DNA of 10,511 nucleotides from Phycisphaerae bacterium. GTDB taxonomy: Bacteria > Planctomycetota > Phycisphaerae > UBA1845. The translations under genes were made by a program, and so were the position numbers. Positions 1 to 7,086 of the stretch are shown piece by piece (position 1 is the first letter of the stretch; each line of letters opens with the position of its first letter). The stretch spans positions 1 through 10,511 of the forward strand of contig JANQGB010001090.1 of assembly GCA_028277545.1 (NCBI GenBank), given 5' to 3'. Below the pieces are notes generated by a model. It worked only from the letters and a program-made list of their open reading frames with translations. It had not been told where the DNA came from and searched no databases.

Positions 1-1196
1 CCTCGGTGGAGTCCGACGGTCAGACCAGCGTGGGCGAAGGAGCGGCGACGGACGCCTACACTATCGTGCTCGATTCGCAGCCGGGCACCGATGTGCTGAT
101 CGTTCTGGATCCGGGCAGTGAGGTCACTCTCGGGGCGGGAGCGGGTGTGCCCATCCAGCTTACCTTTACAGCGGCAAACTGGGCAACCCCGCAAGTGGTC
201 ACCGTGACAGCGGTGGATGATACCACCATTGAGGGAACTCACAGCACCACGATCACCCACAGCATCATCAGTGGCGACGCCGCGTACAGTGCGGCTACCC
301 TGGCCGACGTCCTGGTCACCATCGCAGACAACGATTCAGCGGGTACCGGCGGCGGCAGCGGGCCGGGTGGCGGAGGCGGTGCCGGTGAGACGCCCGGCGG
401 CGAAGAAGTAGAGGATGAAGAGGAGGAGGAGCCGGAGGACGATCCGGACGACGAGCCGGACGAGGATGAGGCAGAGGATGGTGAGGGCGAAGATGGCCAG
501 GGGGACGAGGACCAGGGCGAAGAGCCTGAGCCGGACAGTGGCGATTCGGGAGGATCTGACGCTGAGGAGCCGGGAATACACCCACCGGACGACGATGGAG
601 ATGACTGGCAGCCGCCGGAGGACACCGAGCCCGAGTGGCCCGATGATCCGGATTCGGAGCCGCTGCCGGAGATAGTAGTGAGAATCGAGGCCTCGGCGCC
701 GACGGCTCGGGTGGGCGACGAGGTGTGGCTGACCATCTTCGTGTCGAATGTGGGCCAGGCGGATGCGTGGGAGCTGGATCTGGTACTGCAGTTATCGCCG
801 AACGGTGAAGTGCTGGAGGCCGAGTTGATTGATGGCGATGATGCCCGCACACTTGGTGTCTCGGTCGCGAACACAGGTGACGAGGTGCTGGTGTCTGTGG
901 GCGAACTGCCGGCCGGGCAAAGCGTCGAAGTCGAATTGCTGGTGCAGGCGGGCGGTACCGGGATGCTGACGCTCGCGGCGGAAGTTGGATCGGGGGAACT
1001 GGTCTTCTCCGAGGAACTGACTGAGGTGGAGGTCGAAGAGACTTACGAGATGCGGGTCACCACGCGTCGCCCGGTGGCGCCTTGCGGCGTGGCGGCTTTG
1101 CCGGTGGTGCTGATCGTAGGATTGGTGTTGGCGCTCCAAGCGGTCAAGGGCAGGCGAGTAATCCACAGACGCGGGCTGGGAGGCTGGAGATGGTGA
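1..1196 (+). CDS. Partial surface protein: Calx-beta-like repeat, acidic tract, beta domain, C-terminal membrane anchor
   Basis: The 5' end lies outside the window; the frame is open from the first base, so the GTG at 6 is probably internal. Counting from that GTG, residues 1-110 form one extracellular repeat of the Calx-beta/cadherin-like kind, with hallmark strings TFTAANWATPQVVTVTAVDD and the closing VTIADND. Residues 111-131 are a Gly linker and 132-220 an almost wholly Glu/Asp/Pro/Gly tract. Residues 222-345 look like a DUF11/CARDB-type beta-sandwich (GDEVWLTIFVSNVGQADA; ELPAGQSVEVELLV). A Pro-Cys-Gly (Cys360) precedes a hydrophobic helix (about 362-380), then a basic tail KGRR...HRR. 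This predicts a cell-surface protein with a long stalk and a C-terminal anchor or sorting signal. Upstream repeats are likely, because this repeat type usually occurs in tandem. The stop overlaps the next gene. Ligand and role are unknown; an adhesin or matrix protein is possible. Confidence 0.8.
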   Translation, partial: SVESDGQTSVGEGAATDAYTIVLDSQPGTDVLIVLDPGSEVTLGAGAGVPIQLTFTAANWATPQVVTVTAVDDTTIEGTHSTTITHSIISGDAAYSAATLADVLVTIADNDSAGTGGGSGPGGGGGAGETPGGEEVEDEEEEEPEDDPDDEPDEDEAEDGEGEDGQGDEDQGEEPEPDSGDSGGSDAEEPGIHPPDDDGDDWQPPEDTEPEWPDDPDSEPLPEIVVRIEASAPTARVGDEVWLTIFVSNVGQADAWELDLVLQLSPNGEVLEAELIDGDDARTLGVSVANTGDEVLVSVGELPAGQSVEVELLVQAGGTGMLTLAAEVGSGELVFSEELTEVEVEETYEMRVTTRRPVAPCGVAALPVVLIVGLVLALQAVKGRRVIHRRGLGGWRW

Positions 1197-1405
1197 TGGA
1201 CGGGCGCGGCAAACGTGTCGTCTTAGCGGCTGCCCTGGCGATGGTAGCGGCAGCCGGCATGGGATGTGACGGGGCGGTTCTGGCCAGCCACGCAATATCC
1301 GCCGGAGCCGGCTGGCTCATCGGCCGCACCACCACACCGATCGAGGTGGAGACCAGGTGCTTCCGCGATGGCGAGGAGGTGGATTGTGCGGAACTGCCGG
1401 ATTGA
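1196..1405 (+). CDS. Small putative lipoprotein, 69 residues
   Basis: The ATG at 1196 shares its A with the TGA of the preceding surface-protein gene (TGATG), and a GGAG lies 6 nt before it, so translational coupling is likely. An in-frame ATG at 1190, with GGGAGG 5 nt upstream, is the alternative start and gives 71 residues. The N-terminus is a classic export signal (basic GRGKR, then VVLAAALAMVAAAG) ending MGCDG. The lipobox is imperfect (Gly at -3), but a lipid-anchored Cys is plausible. The mature part is short: a Gly/Ala stretch (SHAISAGAGWLIGRTTTP), then ETRCFRDGEEVDCAELPD with two Cys that could pair. No family with known function is recognised. The overlap suggests it is made with the upstream surface protein, perhaps as an accessory. 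The chance that it is real is good because of the signal peptide plus coupling. Confidence 0.65.
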   Translation: MDGRGKRVVLAAALAMVAAAGMGCDGAVLASHAISAGAGWLIGRTTTPIEVETRCFRDGEEVDCAELPD

Positions 1406-1487
1406 CCCGCAGGCTTGGTGGGCGAAACGTGTGCGGTGTGGCAGTCTTGTCCGATCAGGAGCTACCGGTTGAGACGTGGAGGCACGC

Positions 1488-3911
1488 TCACTCGATGTAG
1501 CCCAGGCTGCGTAGTTCGTGGAGTTGCCTGCCGTCAAGGGTGAGATGCTCCTGGTCGAGTTGTAAGTCGAAAGGTGCCTGCTGGCGGTGCCAGGCAATCA
1601 ACCCGCCGATCAATCGCCGGGCGACGTCGCGCTGGGCGTCGATGACGTTCTGTTTCTCTCCGGGGTCGGCCTGGATGTCGAACAGCAGAAATTTAGCCGG
1701 CGGTGTGCCAGGCCTGCTCTTGCGACCGGCGTAGCGATACAGCAGCCGCCAGCGAGCGTCTGCCAGCACCGCGTGTTCGGTCAGTCCGGCACGCCGGTAC
1801 GAATGACTGGAGGAGAATATCCACCGCCGGGTCAGAGCGGCGGTGTCACCTCCGCCGGAGACAAGCAACGGCATCAGGCTGTGCCCGGCAGGTGGATGCG
1901 GCGGCGGCACGCCGAACATCTCCAGCACCGTGGGCATCAGATCGTAGAGCTGGGCTGGCAGGTCCTGGCGTCCGCGGGCGGTGACCATCGGCCCGGCGGC
2001 CACCAGCGGAATCCGAGTCAACTCCGCGTGCAGGTGTCGGCTGTGCTCCCAGGTGCCATGCTCGCCAAATGCCTCGCCGTGGTCAGAGGTGACAAAGATG
2101 GTCATCTGCTCGCTTAAGTGGGACGACGACAGCGCATCGAGAAACGCCTTCAGCCGGGCATCGGCGTAGACGATTTCCTCATCGTACAAGGCCACCACGT
2201 GCTGGCGATCACGCTCTCCCTTGCACTGCCTGAAACCCCGCTCACTGTCGTGCGTTCCGTCTATGTTTCCCTGGTAGTCAGGATCGAACCGGCCGGCGAA
2301 GCCCGGGGGTGGCGCGTAAGGTGCGTGCGGTTCCGCCGTGTGCACGTAGAGGAACGTGGGGCGATCTCTGTGCACCTCCAGCCAGGTTCGTATCTCCTCG
2401 ATGGGCACGGTCCGGTCCAGGTGGTCCGACCACCAGAATCCGATCCGATCGATGAAGTGGTCGAAGCCCTGGTCCATGGCCTGGCGGCGTCCGGCGTTCA
2501 CGTTGGTGCAGAACGAAGCAGTCGCCACGCCCGTTGCCCGAAGCGCCTCGGCCAAGGTGGTGAACTCGGGGGGCGCCGCCGCCGAGGGGTGGCGGACCCC
2601 GTGACGGGCGGTTGGCATGGACAGCATCAGGTCGGGAACGGACTCCACGGTGCGCGGAGAGTTCGCGTACGCGTTGGCGAACCAGACGCCCCGCCCAGCC
2701 AGCTCGGTCAGGTGAGGCATGGTCGGGCGGAAGTAGCCGTAGAGGTTGATGTGCCCCGATGCCAGGGCATCAATCAGATAGATTATGACGCAGGGTGGCT
2801 CCGGCTGGGCCTCATACACCACCGGATTACCCCAGCAGGCCACCGCGGGCGAAGGCGCGGTGTCCCCCGGGCCGGCCTCGGTAGCCAGGCTGAGCGATAC
2901 CGTCCGTCCGGCCCAGGGGCCGAGATCGACCGTGACATCTTCCCAATGATCGTCCCGGAGCAGGTGGTGGCGCAGGACGCTCTCCCGCCTTCCATCGCTC
3001 TCGGCCCATACGGTGAAAAGCACCTCGCCAGTGGTGGTGGCCGGTGTTCCCTCCGGACTCGTGCTGACTTTGGCAAGCCCAACCTGTAGCCGAGCCGCAT
3101 CCGGCAGCTTGATAGGTGCGAAAGTCACCTCGGCCGGGTTGTGCACGTAAAGAGCGTTTCTGGTTTCGCGGCCAATGGCTACGCGGCGAACGCCTGCCGG
3201 ATCGGGGAACGCATCGACGCGGCCCAGCAGGCGTATGGACCGCAGTTCGATGAAGCCGGGGCCGACACCATCCGGCTGCAGGACGATCTCATCCAGCGGG
3301 CCCTCCCATTCAGGCAGGCCGTCCGTTTCGATGTTCAGCTTCCAGTAGCTGTCGTTGTCCGGAATCTGTACGCGGATCTTGCCTGCCCTAGCCCAGCTCA
3401 GGTCAAAATGCTCGCCAACCGTTGCCTTGATCTCCAGGACAATGCTTCCCACGTCCTGACGTTCAAGGTTGATGCCGCGAACCATCAGCCTCTGGGCGGC
3501 GATCTTGCTCGGAGAGGCGTCCGCTGCCAGTTCTTGGCGCAACGGCCCCGCGCAGAAGAGGGCATCCGGTCCTTTGGGCGGGGGCTGCCAGTCGCACTGG
3601 ATCCTGGCCTGGGCTAGCATCTCGTCCAGCCGCCGCACCGACCAGCGCTGTTCCTGCCCGGCCGGCGGTGCGGGCAGGGGAACCGCGTCCGGCGTCCTGG
3701 CTAGCTCCTCTTTGGCCCAGGAAACGAGGCCTTCCCACTCTAGCGGGGCCTCCTTCAGTGGGTCGGGAGGCGGCTCGCTACGCGGCGTAACTGTTGCGAC
3801 GGGCTCCGTGGCTGGTTGGGGTGTTGCGTCATCGCCACATGCCCCGGCTAGTAACGCCAGGACGAGGCAGGGCAGTCGAAGCCACAACCAGTTGCGCACC
3901 AGGGCGTTCAC
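1488..3911 (-). CDS. Sulfatase/alkaline-phosphatase-superfamily lipoprotein with Thr at the nucleophile position
   Basis: This 807-residue protein starts at GTG (3911) with GGAGG 6 nt upstream. Residues 1-25 are a signal peptide ending LLAGAC (Cys25), so it is probably lipid-anchored. A Pro-rich linker follows, then two likely beta-sandwich domains: about 140-232 (DSYWKLNIETDGLPEWEGPL) and about 248-367. The catalytic domain runs from about 374 to 760. It begins CVIIYLIDALASGHINLYGY (metal-ligand Asp381) and includes YVHTAEPHAPY (521-532) and the metal motif TSDHGEAFGEHG (608-619, Asp610/His611). The C-terminus LRSLGYIE is typical of bacterial sulfatase-like proteins. The formylglycine motif CxPSR is absent: the equivalent stretch is NSPRTVESVPDLM with Thr421. 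This resembles Thr-nucleophile members of the superfamily (LtaS/EptA type), so a sulfatase activity should not be assumed; a phosphatase or phospho-transferase is equally possible. The substrate is unknown, most likely an envelope or extracellular glycan or lipid. It lies downstream of the sugar aminotransferase on the same strand, 279 bp away. Confidence 0.88.
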   Translation of the reverse strand: MNALVRNWLWLRLPCLVLALLAGACGDDATPQPATEPVATVTPRSEPPPDPLKEAPLEWEGLVSWAKEELARTPDAVPLPAPPAGQEQRWSVRRLDEMLAQARIQCDWQPPPKGPDALFCAGPLRQELAADASPSKIAAQRLMVRGINLERQDVGSIVLEIKATVGEHFDLSWARAGKIRVQIPDNDSYWKLNIETDGLPEWEGPLDEIVLQPDGVGPGFIELRSIRLLGRVDAFPDPAGVRRVAIGRETRNALYVHNPAEVTFAPIKLPDAARLQVGLAKVSTSPEGTPATTTGEVLFTVWAESDGRRESVLRHHLLRDDHWEDVTVDLGPWAGRTVSLSLATEAGPGDTAPSPAVACWGNPVVYEAQPEPPCVIIYLIDALASGHINLYGYFRPTMPHLTELAGRGVWFANAYANSPRTVESVPDLMLSMPTARHGVRHPSAAAPPEFTTLAEALRATGVATASFCTNVNAGRRQAMDQGFDHFIDRIGFWWSDHLDRTVPIEEIRTWLEVHRDRPTFLYVHTAEPHAPYAPPPGFAGRFDPDYQGNIDGTHDSERGFRQCKGERDRQHVVALYDEEIVYADARLKAFLDALSSSHLSEQMTIFVTSDHGEAFGEHGTWEHSRHLHAELTRIPLVAAGPMVTARGRQDLPAQLYDLMPTVLEMFGVPPPHPPAGHSLMPLLVSGGGDTAALTRRWIFSSSHSYRRAGLTEHAVLADARWRLLYRYAGRKSRPGTPPAKFLLFDIQADPGEKQNVIDAQRDVARRLIGGLIAWHRQQAPFDLQLDQEHLTLDGRQLHELRSLGYIE

Positions 3912-4076
3912 CGGCCGCCTCCGAGCAGTAGCGCAGGTTCACATTCGCCGAGAACGTCGTCAGATGCACACGGGCGGGACAATCGCAATCGAAGTACCTG
4001 CCATAGAACTCGTGCCGGATAGTCCCGGCCACGTCAGACTCTCGAGGCGCTGCCCGTTGAGTCCGACGCTACGCCC

Positions 4077-4082
4077 ATTATG
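4077..4082 (-). promoter_or_regulatory. Candidate -10 box upstream of the sulfatase-like gene
   Basis: On the minus strand, CATAAT (5 of 6 to TATAAT) lies about 165 nt upstream of the GTG start. No good -35 sits at 16-18 nt; the only TTGA-type hexamer nearby, TTGATG, is 12 nt away, which is too close. The 267-bp gap between this gene and the aminotransferase holds no convincing CDS. A 67-codon GTG-started frame (4032 to 3829) overlaps the start of the sulfatase-like gene but has no Shine-Dalgarno or family resemblance. Confidence 0.22.
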
Positions 4083-4165
4083 CCGCCGGAGATGCATCAA
4101 GGCCAGTCGTGCCGCCTCCACAAAGATGTAGCCGAGGGATTTGGCGCGTGCTCGGCTCTAGCACA

Positions 4166-4186
4166 GGCCGGCCGGACGGCCGGGCC
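4166..4186 (-). terminator. GC-only hairpin just after the aminotransferase gene
   Basis: Four bases past the aminotransferase stop codon, arms GGCCGGCCG and CGGCCGGGCC pair over 9 bp with one bulged base and a 2-nt centre. There is no U-run on either side, so it is not a canonical intrinsic terminator. It could still stabilise the 3' end or help separate this gene from the sulfatase-like gene downstream. Confidence 0.35.
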
Positions 4187-4190
4187 GGTG

Positions 4191-5303
4191 TCACAGCAGT
4201 CGCTGCAACTCCGTGCAGATTCGGTCGACGTCGGACTCGGTCAATTGCGTGTGGAATGGCAGGGCCATCGTGCGGGCGGCCAGCGCTTCGGTAGCTGGGA
4301 AGTCGCCCTCCCGGTACCCGAACTCATTGGCATAGAAGGGCTGCAGGTGGATGGGGGCGAAGTAGTTGCTGCACCCGATACCCCGGTCGCGGAGTTGTGT
4401 CAGCATGCGGTCGCGATCTTCGGGGCCGTAATCGTCCGCCAGGCGCACGACGAACACGAACCAGCTTACGTCCACATCCTCGATGATGCGCTGCCGGTGC
4501 AGCCGTGGTTCGTCCGCCAACCGTTTGAGATACATCTCGGCCACCCGCTTCCGGCCAGCGAGGATCTCCTCCGCACGTTCCAACTGGGCCAGGCCCAGGG
4601 CGCAGTTGATGTCGCTCAGCCGGTAGTTGTAGCCCAGGCGCGGATGGGCCAGCCATCCGCCGTTGGTGTCTCGTCCCTGGTTACGGTGCGAGCAGGCCAG
4701 CCGGGCGGCGTCCTCGTCGCTGGTGACGATCATGCCGCCTTCGCCGGTGGTGATCTGCTTGTTGGGATAGAAGCCAAACACGCCGGCGTCGGCGATCGAG
4801 CCCGCCCGCTGGCCCTTGTACCGCGCCCCCAGTGCCTCGCAGGAGTCCTCAATCACCCTGATGCCGCGCGACCGGGCCAGCTCCAGGATGGGATCGAGAT
4901 CCGCGATCTGGCCGAACACGTCGACCGGAATGATGGCCTTGGTGCGTTCGGTGATGGCTGCTTCGATGCGGGCGGGGTCTATGTTCCAGGTCTCCGGATC
5001 GACATCGGCGAAGACCACCTTGGCTCCCTCGAACAGCGCGCAGTTCGCGGAGGCGACGAACGAAAACGGCGTGGTGATCACCTCGTCGCCCGGCCCGATT
5101 CCGTAACCGCGGATCAGCAGGTGCAGGGCGGCGGTACCGCTGGAGACCGCCACCGCATGGCGCGTACCGCAGTACTCGGCAAAGCGTCGCTCGAACTCGG
5201 CCATCTTGGGCCCCAGCGAGAGATTCGGCGTCTGCAGGACTTCCACCACGGCGTCGATCTCGTGCTGGGTGATGTCCGGACGGGCCAGGGGAATGTCGTT
5301 CAT
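4191..5303 (-). CDS. DegT/DnrJ/EryC1/StrS-family PLP sugar aminotransferase
   Basis: This is a 370-residue enzyme, normal length for the family. It transfers an amino group, usually from glutamate, to a keto group on a nucleotide sugar, using PLP in the cytoplasm. Visible hallmarks are the PLP phosphate loop SSGTAALHL (54-62), DEVITTPFSFVASANCALFEGA (split as DEVITTP and FSFVASA, about 73-95), the cofactor Asp in IEDSCEALGA (Asp153), and the Schiff-base Lys182 in FGFYPNKQITTGEGGM. YRLSDINCALGLAQL and the C-terminal ALPFHTQLTESDVDRI are also typical. The ATG at 5303 was chosen because family N-termini begin with an IPLARPDI-type stretch; the frame stays open 33 codons further without family sequence. 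A GGAG lies 12 nt upstream, a long spacing. It is divergent from a UDP-sugar dehydrogenase, which suggests amino-sugar or aminuronic-acid synthesis for surface polysaccharide. Exact substrate (WbpE-, ArnB- or perosamine-synthase-like) cannot be set from sequence alone. Confidence 0.93.
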   Translation of the reverse strand: MNDIPLARPDITQHEIDAVVEVLQTPNLSLGPKMAEFERRFAEYCGTRHAVAVSSGTAALHLLIRGYGIGPGDEVITTPFSFVASANCALFEGAKVVFADVDPETWNIDPARIEAAITERTKAIIPVDVFGQIADLDPILELARSRGIRVIEDSCEALGARYKGQRAGSIADAGVFGFYPNKQITTGEGGMIVTSDEDAARLACSHRNQGRDTNGGWLAHPRLGYNYRLSDINCALGLAQLERAEEILAGRKRVAEMYLKRLADEPRLHRQRIIEDVDVSWFVFVVRLADDYGPEDRDRMLTQLRDRGIGCSNYFAPIHLQPFYANEFGYREGDFPATEALAARTMALPFHTQLTESDVDRICTELQRLL

Positions 5304-5478
5304 CGGCGTCTGGTTCTCCGTTACACCTGAACCGCTGTATGCCGGGGGACATACGAACGCCGCCGCGTGCATGTTCGCGGGGCTACGCACGTCTCTCGCC
5401 ACTCGATCGTGGTCGGTTACCCGTTACCAGGCATCGTCTGCCTCGCCAACTGCTCGGGCTCCGGCATTTGTCGGGCCG

Positions 5479-5501
5479 AGTATAGCCGCTCGGGCGGCTG
5501 G
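5479..5501 (-). promoter_or_regulatory. Candidate promoter element for the aminotransferase gene, with an inverted repeat in the spacer
   Basis: On the minus strand a good -10 box TATACT (5479-5484) lies about 175 nt upstream of the ATG. The -35 is weak (TGTTTC at 17 nt or CTGTTT at 18 nt). Inside the spacer, at 5485-5498, is a perfect inverted repeat GCCGC-TCGG-GCGGC that could be an operator half-site pair or chance in GC-rich DNA. The remaining 5304-5602 intergenic stretch shows no CDS that can be supported. Confidence 0.3.
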
Positions 5502-5572
5502 GAAACAGGCGTACGCCGTGCTTGCGGCGCTGGACGGTGGGGGAGGGTGATTCTATCATCTGGCTCTGTTCC

Positions 5573-5578
5573 GATAAT
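5573..5578 (+). promoter_or_regulatory. Candidate -10 box for the UDP-sugar dehydrogenase gene
   Basis: GATAAT (5 of 6 to consensus) lies 24 nt before the chosen GTG start, which would leave a leader of under 20 nt. The best -35 candidate is TTCTAT (5551-5556) at 16 nt, a poor match. Confidence 0.3.
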
Positions 5579-5602
5579 CCTGTCGCCAAAGGGGATAACG
5601 CA

Positions 5603-6922
5603 GTGTCAGAGAAACAGCTTCTAGACGCGATTGCGCAGCGCAAGACCAAGGTCGGCATCGTGGGCATGGGCTACGTTGGCTTGCCCCTGATGAGGACCTT
5701 CTGTGATGCCGGGTTCAAGTGCCTGGGGCTGGACGTGGATGCGGCCAAGGTAGAGAAGCTCAACGCCGGCAAGAGCTACATAAAGCACATCGGTTCGGGT
5801 TTTCTCAAGCAGCTGCTCAAGCAGGGGCAGTTCAGAGCGACGGTCAACCCGCGTGATCTGCGCCGTTGCGGGGCCATCCTGATGTGCGTGCCTACGCCGC
5901 TCAACGAGACTCGCGACCCGGATATGACCTACGTGGTCAACACGTCGGAGATGATCGCCCGGCACCTTCAGCCGGACCAGTTGATTGTGCTGGAGAGTAC
6001 CACCTATCCCGGCACGACGCGCGAACTGATCCAGCCCATCCTGGAGCGGAACGGTCTCAAGGCGGAGAAGGACTTCTATCTGGCCTACTCGCCCGAACGC
6101 GAGGACCCGGGGAGGAAGGACTTCACCACCTCCACGATTCCCAAGGTCGTCGGCGGCCTGGGCCCCAAGAGCAGCAAGGTTGCCGCGGCGCTGTATGGCG
6201 CCGCCATCACGCGGGTGGTGCCGGTGGACAGTTGCGACGTGGCCGAGGCGTCGAAGATCCTGGAGAACGTGTACCGCTGCGTGAACATCGCCCTGATCAA
6301 CGAGACCAAGGTGCTGTTCGACCGGCTGGGCATCAACGTCTGGGAGGTGGTGGCGGCCGCCTCCACCAAGCCGTTCGGCTTCCAGCCCTTTTACCCCGGA
6401 CCGGGGCTGGGCGGGCACTGCATCCCCATCGACCCCTTCTATTTGACCTGGAAGGCGCGGGGCGTGGGCCTGTCCACCCGCTTCATCGAGCTGGCCGGTG
6501 AGATCAACCGCCGGATGCCCGGTTATGTCATCGACCGGACGGCGGAGGCGCTCAACCGGGCCCGCAAGCCGATCAACGGCTCGAAGATCCTGGTGTTGGG
6601 CCTGGCTTACAAGAAGAATATTGACGATTGCCGCGAATCTCCCTCACTCGAGCTCATCGAACTGCTCAAGGCCCGTGGGGCCGAGGTGGACTACAACGAT
6701 CCCTACGTGCCGCGCACCCACAAGATGCGCGAATACGACCTGAAGATGTCCAGCAAGCCGCTTAACGCCCGCACGCTGGCCGCCTACGACTGCGTGCTCA
6801 TTGCCACCGACCACGACGACTACGACTATCCCTGGATCGTACGCCACGCCAAGCTGGTGGTGGACACCCGTAACGCGACCGCCAAGTGCAAAGCCGGGCG
6901 GAAGAAAATCGTGCTGGCCTAG
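5603..6922 (+). CDS. Nucleotide-sugar 6-dehydrogenase, WbpA-like (UDP-GlcNAc/UDP-glucose dehydrogenase family)
   Basis: This enzyme of 439 residues oxidises C6 of a UDP-sugar to the uronic acid with two NAD+, in the cytoplasm. GTG 5603 was chosen because GGGG (5591-5594) lies 8 nt upstream and family N-termini begin shortly before the Rossmann motif; the open frame reaches back to 5522 without family sequence. Hallmarks are the NAD-binding VGIVGMGYVGLPL (17-29), VPTPLNETRDPD (96-107), LESTTYPGTT (130-139), LAYSPEREDPG (160-170), the Lys218 region ASKILENVYRCVNIALINE, and the catalytic-Cys motif GPGLGGHCIPIDPFYLTW with Cys273. The C-terminal UDP-binding domain has LGLAYKKNIDDCRESPSLEL and NDPYVP. 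FYPGPGLGGHCIPIDPFYLTW-type spelling is closest to the WbpA/TviB branch (UDP-GlcNAc or UDP-GalNAc 6-dehydrogenase) rather than plain UDP-glucose dehydrogenase; that assignment is by recall. The divergent aminotransferase suggests a shared surface-polysaccharide pathway. Confidence 0.93.
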   Translation: MSEKQLLDAIAQRKTKVGIVGMGYVGLPLMRTFCDAGFKCLGLDVDAAKVEKLNAGKSYIKHIGSGFLKQLLKQGQFRATVNPRDLRRCGAILMCVPTPLNETRDPDMTYVVNTSEMIARHLQPDQLIVLESTTYPGTTRELIQPILERNGLKAEKDFYLAYSPEREDPGRKDFTTSTIPKVVGGLGPKSSKVAAALYGAAITRVVPVDSCDVAEASKILENVYRCVNIALINETKVLFDRLGINVWEVVAAASTKPFGFQPFYPGPGLGGHCIPIDPFYLTWKARGVGLSTRFIELAGEINRRMPGYVIDRTAEALNRARKPINGSKILVLGLAYKKNIDDCRESPSLELIELLKARGAEVDYNDPYVPRTHKMREYDLKMSSKPLNARTLAAYDCVLIATDHDDYDYPWIVRHAKLVVDTRNATAKCKAGRKKIVLA

Positions 6923-6957
6923 CGGGAACGGACTAAGAGGGCCAGGGCGATTGAATT

Positions 6958-7008
6958 GCAGGCTTCCCGCCTGCGGTGACCTCGCCTGCGAGATCGGCAG
7001 AATTGCCG
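6958..7008. repeat. Two short hairpins between convergent genes
   Basis: The 164-bp gap between the dehydrogenase stop and the convergent small-lipoprotein stop holds two hairpins: GCAGGC-TTCCC-GCCTGC (6958-6974, perfect 6-bp stem) and CGGCA-GAAT-TGCCG (6995-7008, perfect 5-bp stem). A short direct repeat GCCTGCG (6969-6975 and 6984-6990) links them. Neither has a U-run. They could act as a weak bidirectional terminator or be a remnant of a REP-like dispersed repeat. No gene is seen in the gap. Confidence 0.45.
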
Positions 7009-7086
7009 CGCTGGACTGTCGTTGTGCTATGGCGTTGGTACGAGAACGGCTGTGAGCCGGCCGGAAACGTCGAATGCCGCTGCCGG

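Noticed and set aside
239..874. Ser/Pro-rich minus-strand frame opposite the acidic tract
   Set aside because: It is the complement of Glu/Asp/Pro codons and has no start signal or recognisable domain.
1406..1487. Terminator in the gap between the convergent small-lipoprotein and sulfatase-like genes
   Set aside because: No hairpin with a convincing stem or T-run could be found in these 82 bases.
2118..3089. 323-codon plus-strand frame opposite the sulfatase-like gene
   Set aside because: Arg/Gly/Val-rich translation with no motif, lying over the sulfatase catalytic core on the other strand.
3829..4032. 67-codon minus-strand frame upstream of and overlapping the sulfatase-like start
   Set aside because: GTG start without a Shine-Dalgarno, no recognisable sequence; the sulfatase-like gene has its own good GGAGG.
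4080..5330. 416-codon plus-strand open frame opposite the aminotransferase
   Set aside because: It is longer than the real gene but has no family sequence. The minus strand carries all aminotransferase motifs; the frame is a by-product of GC-rich codons.
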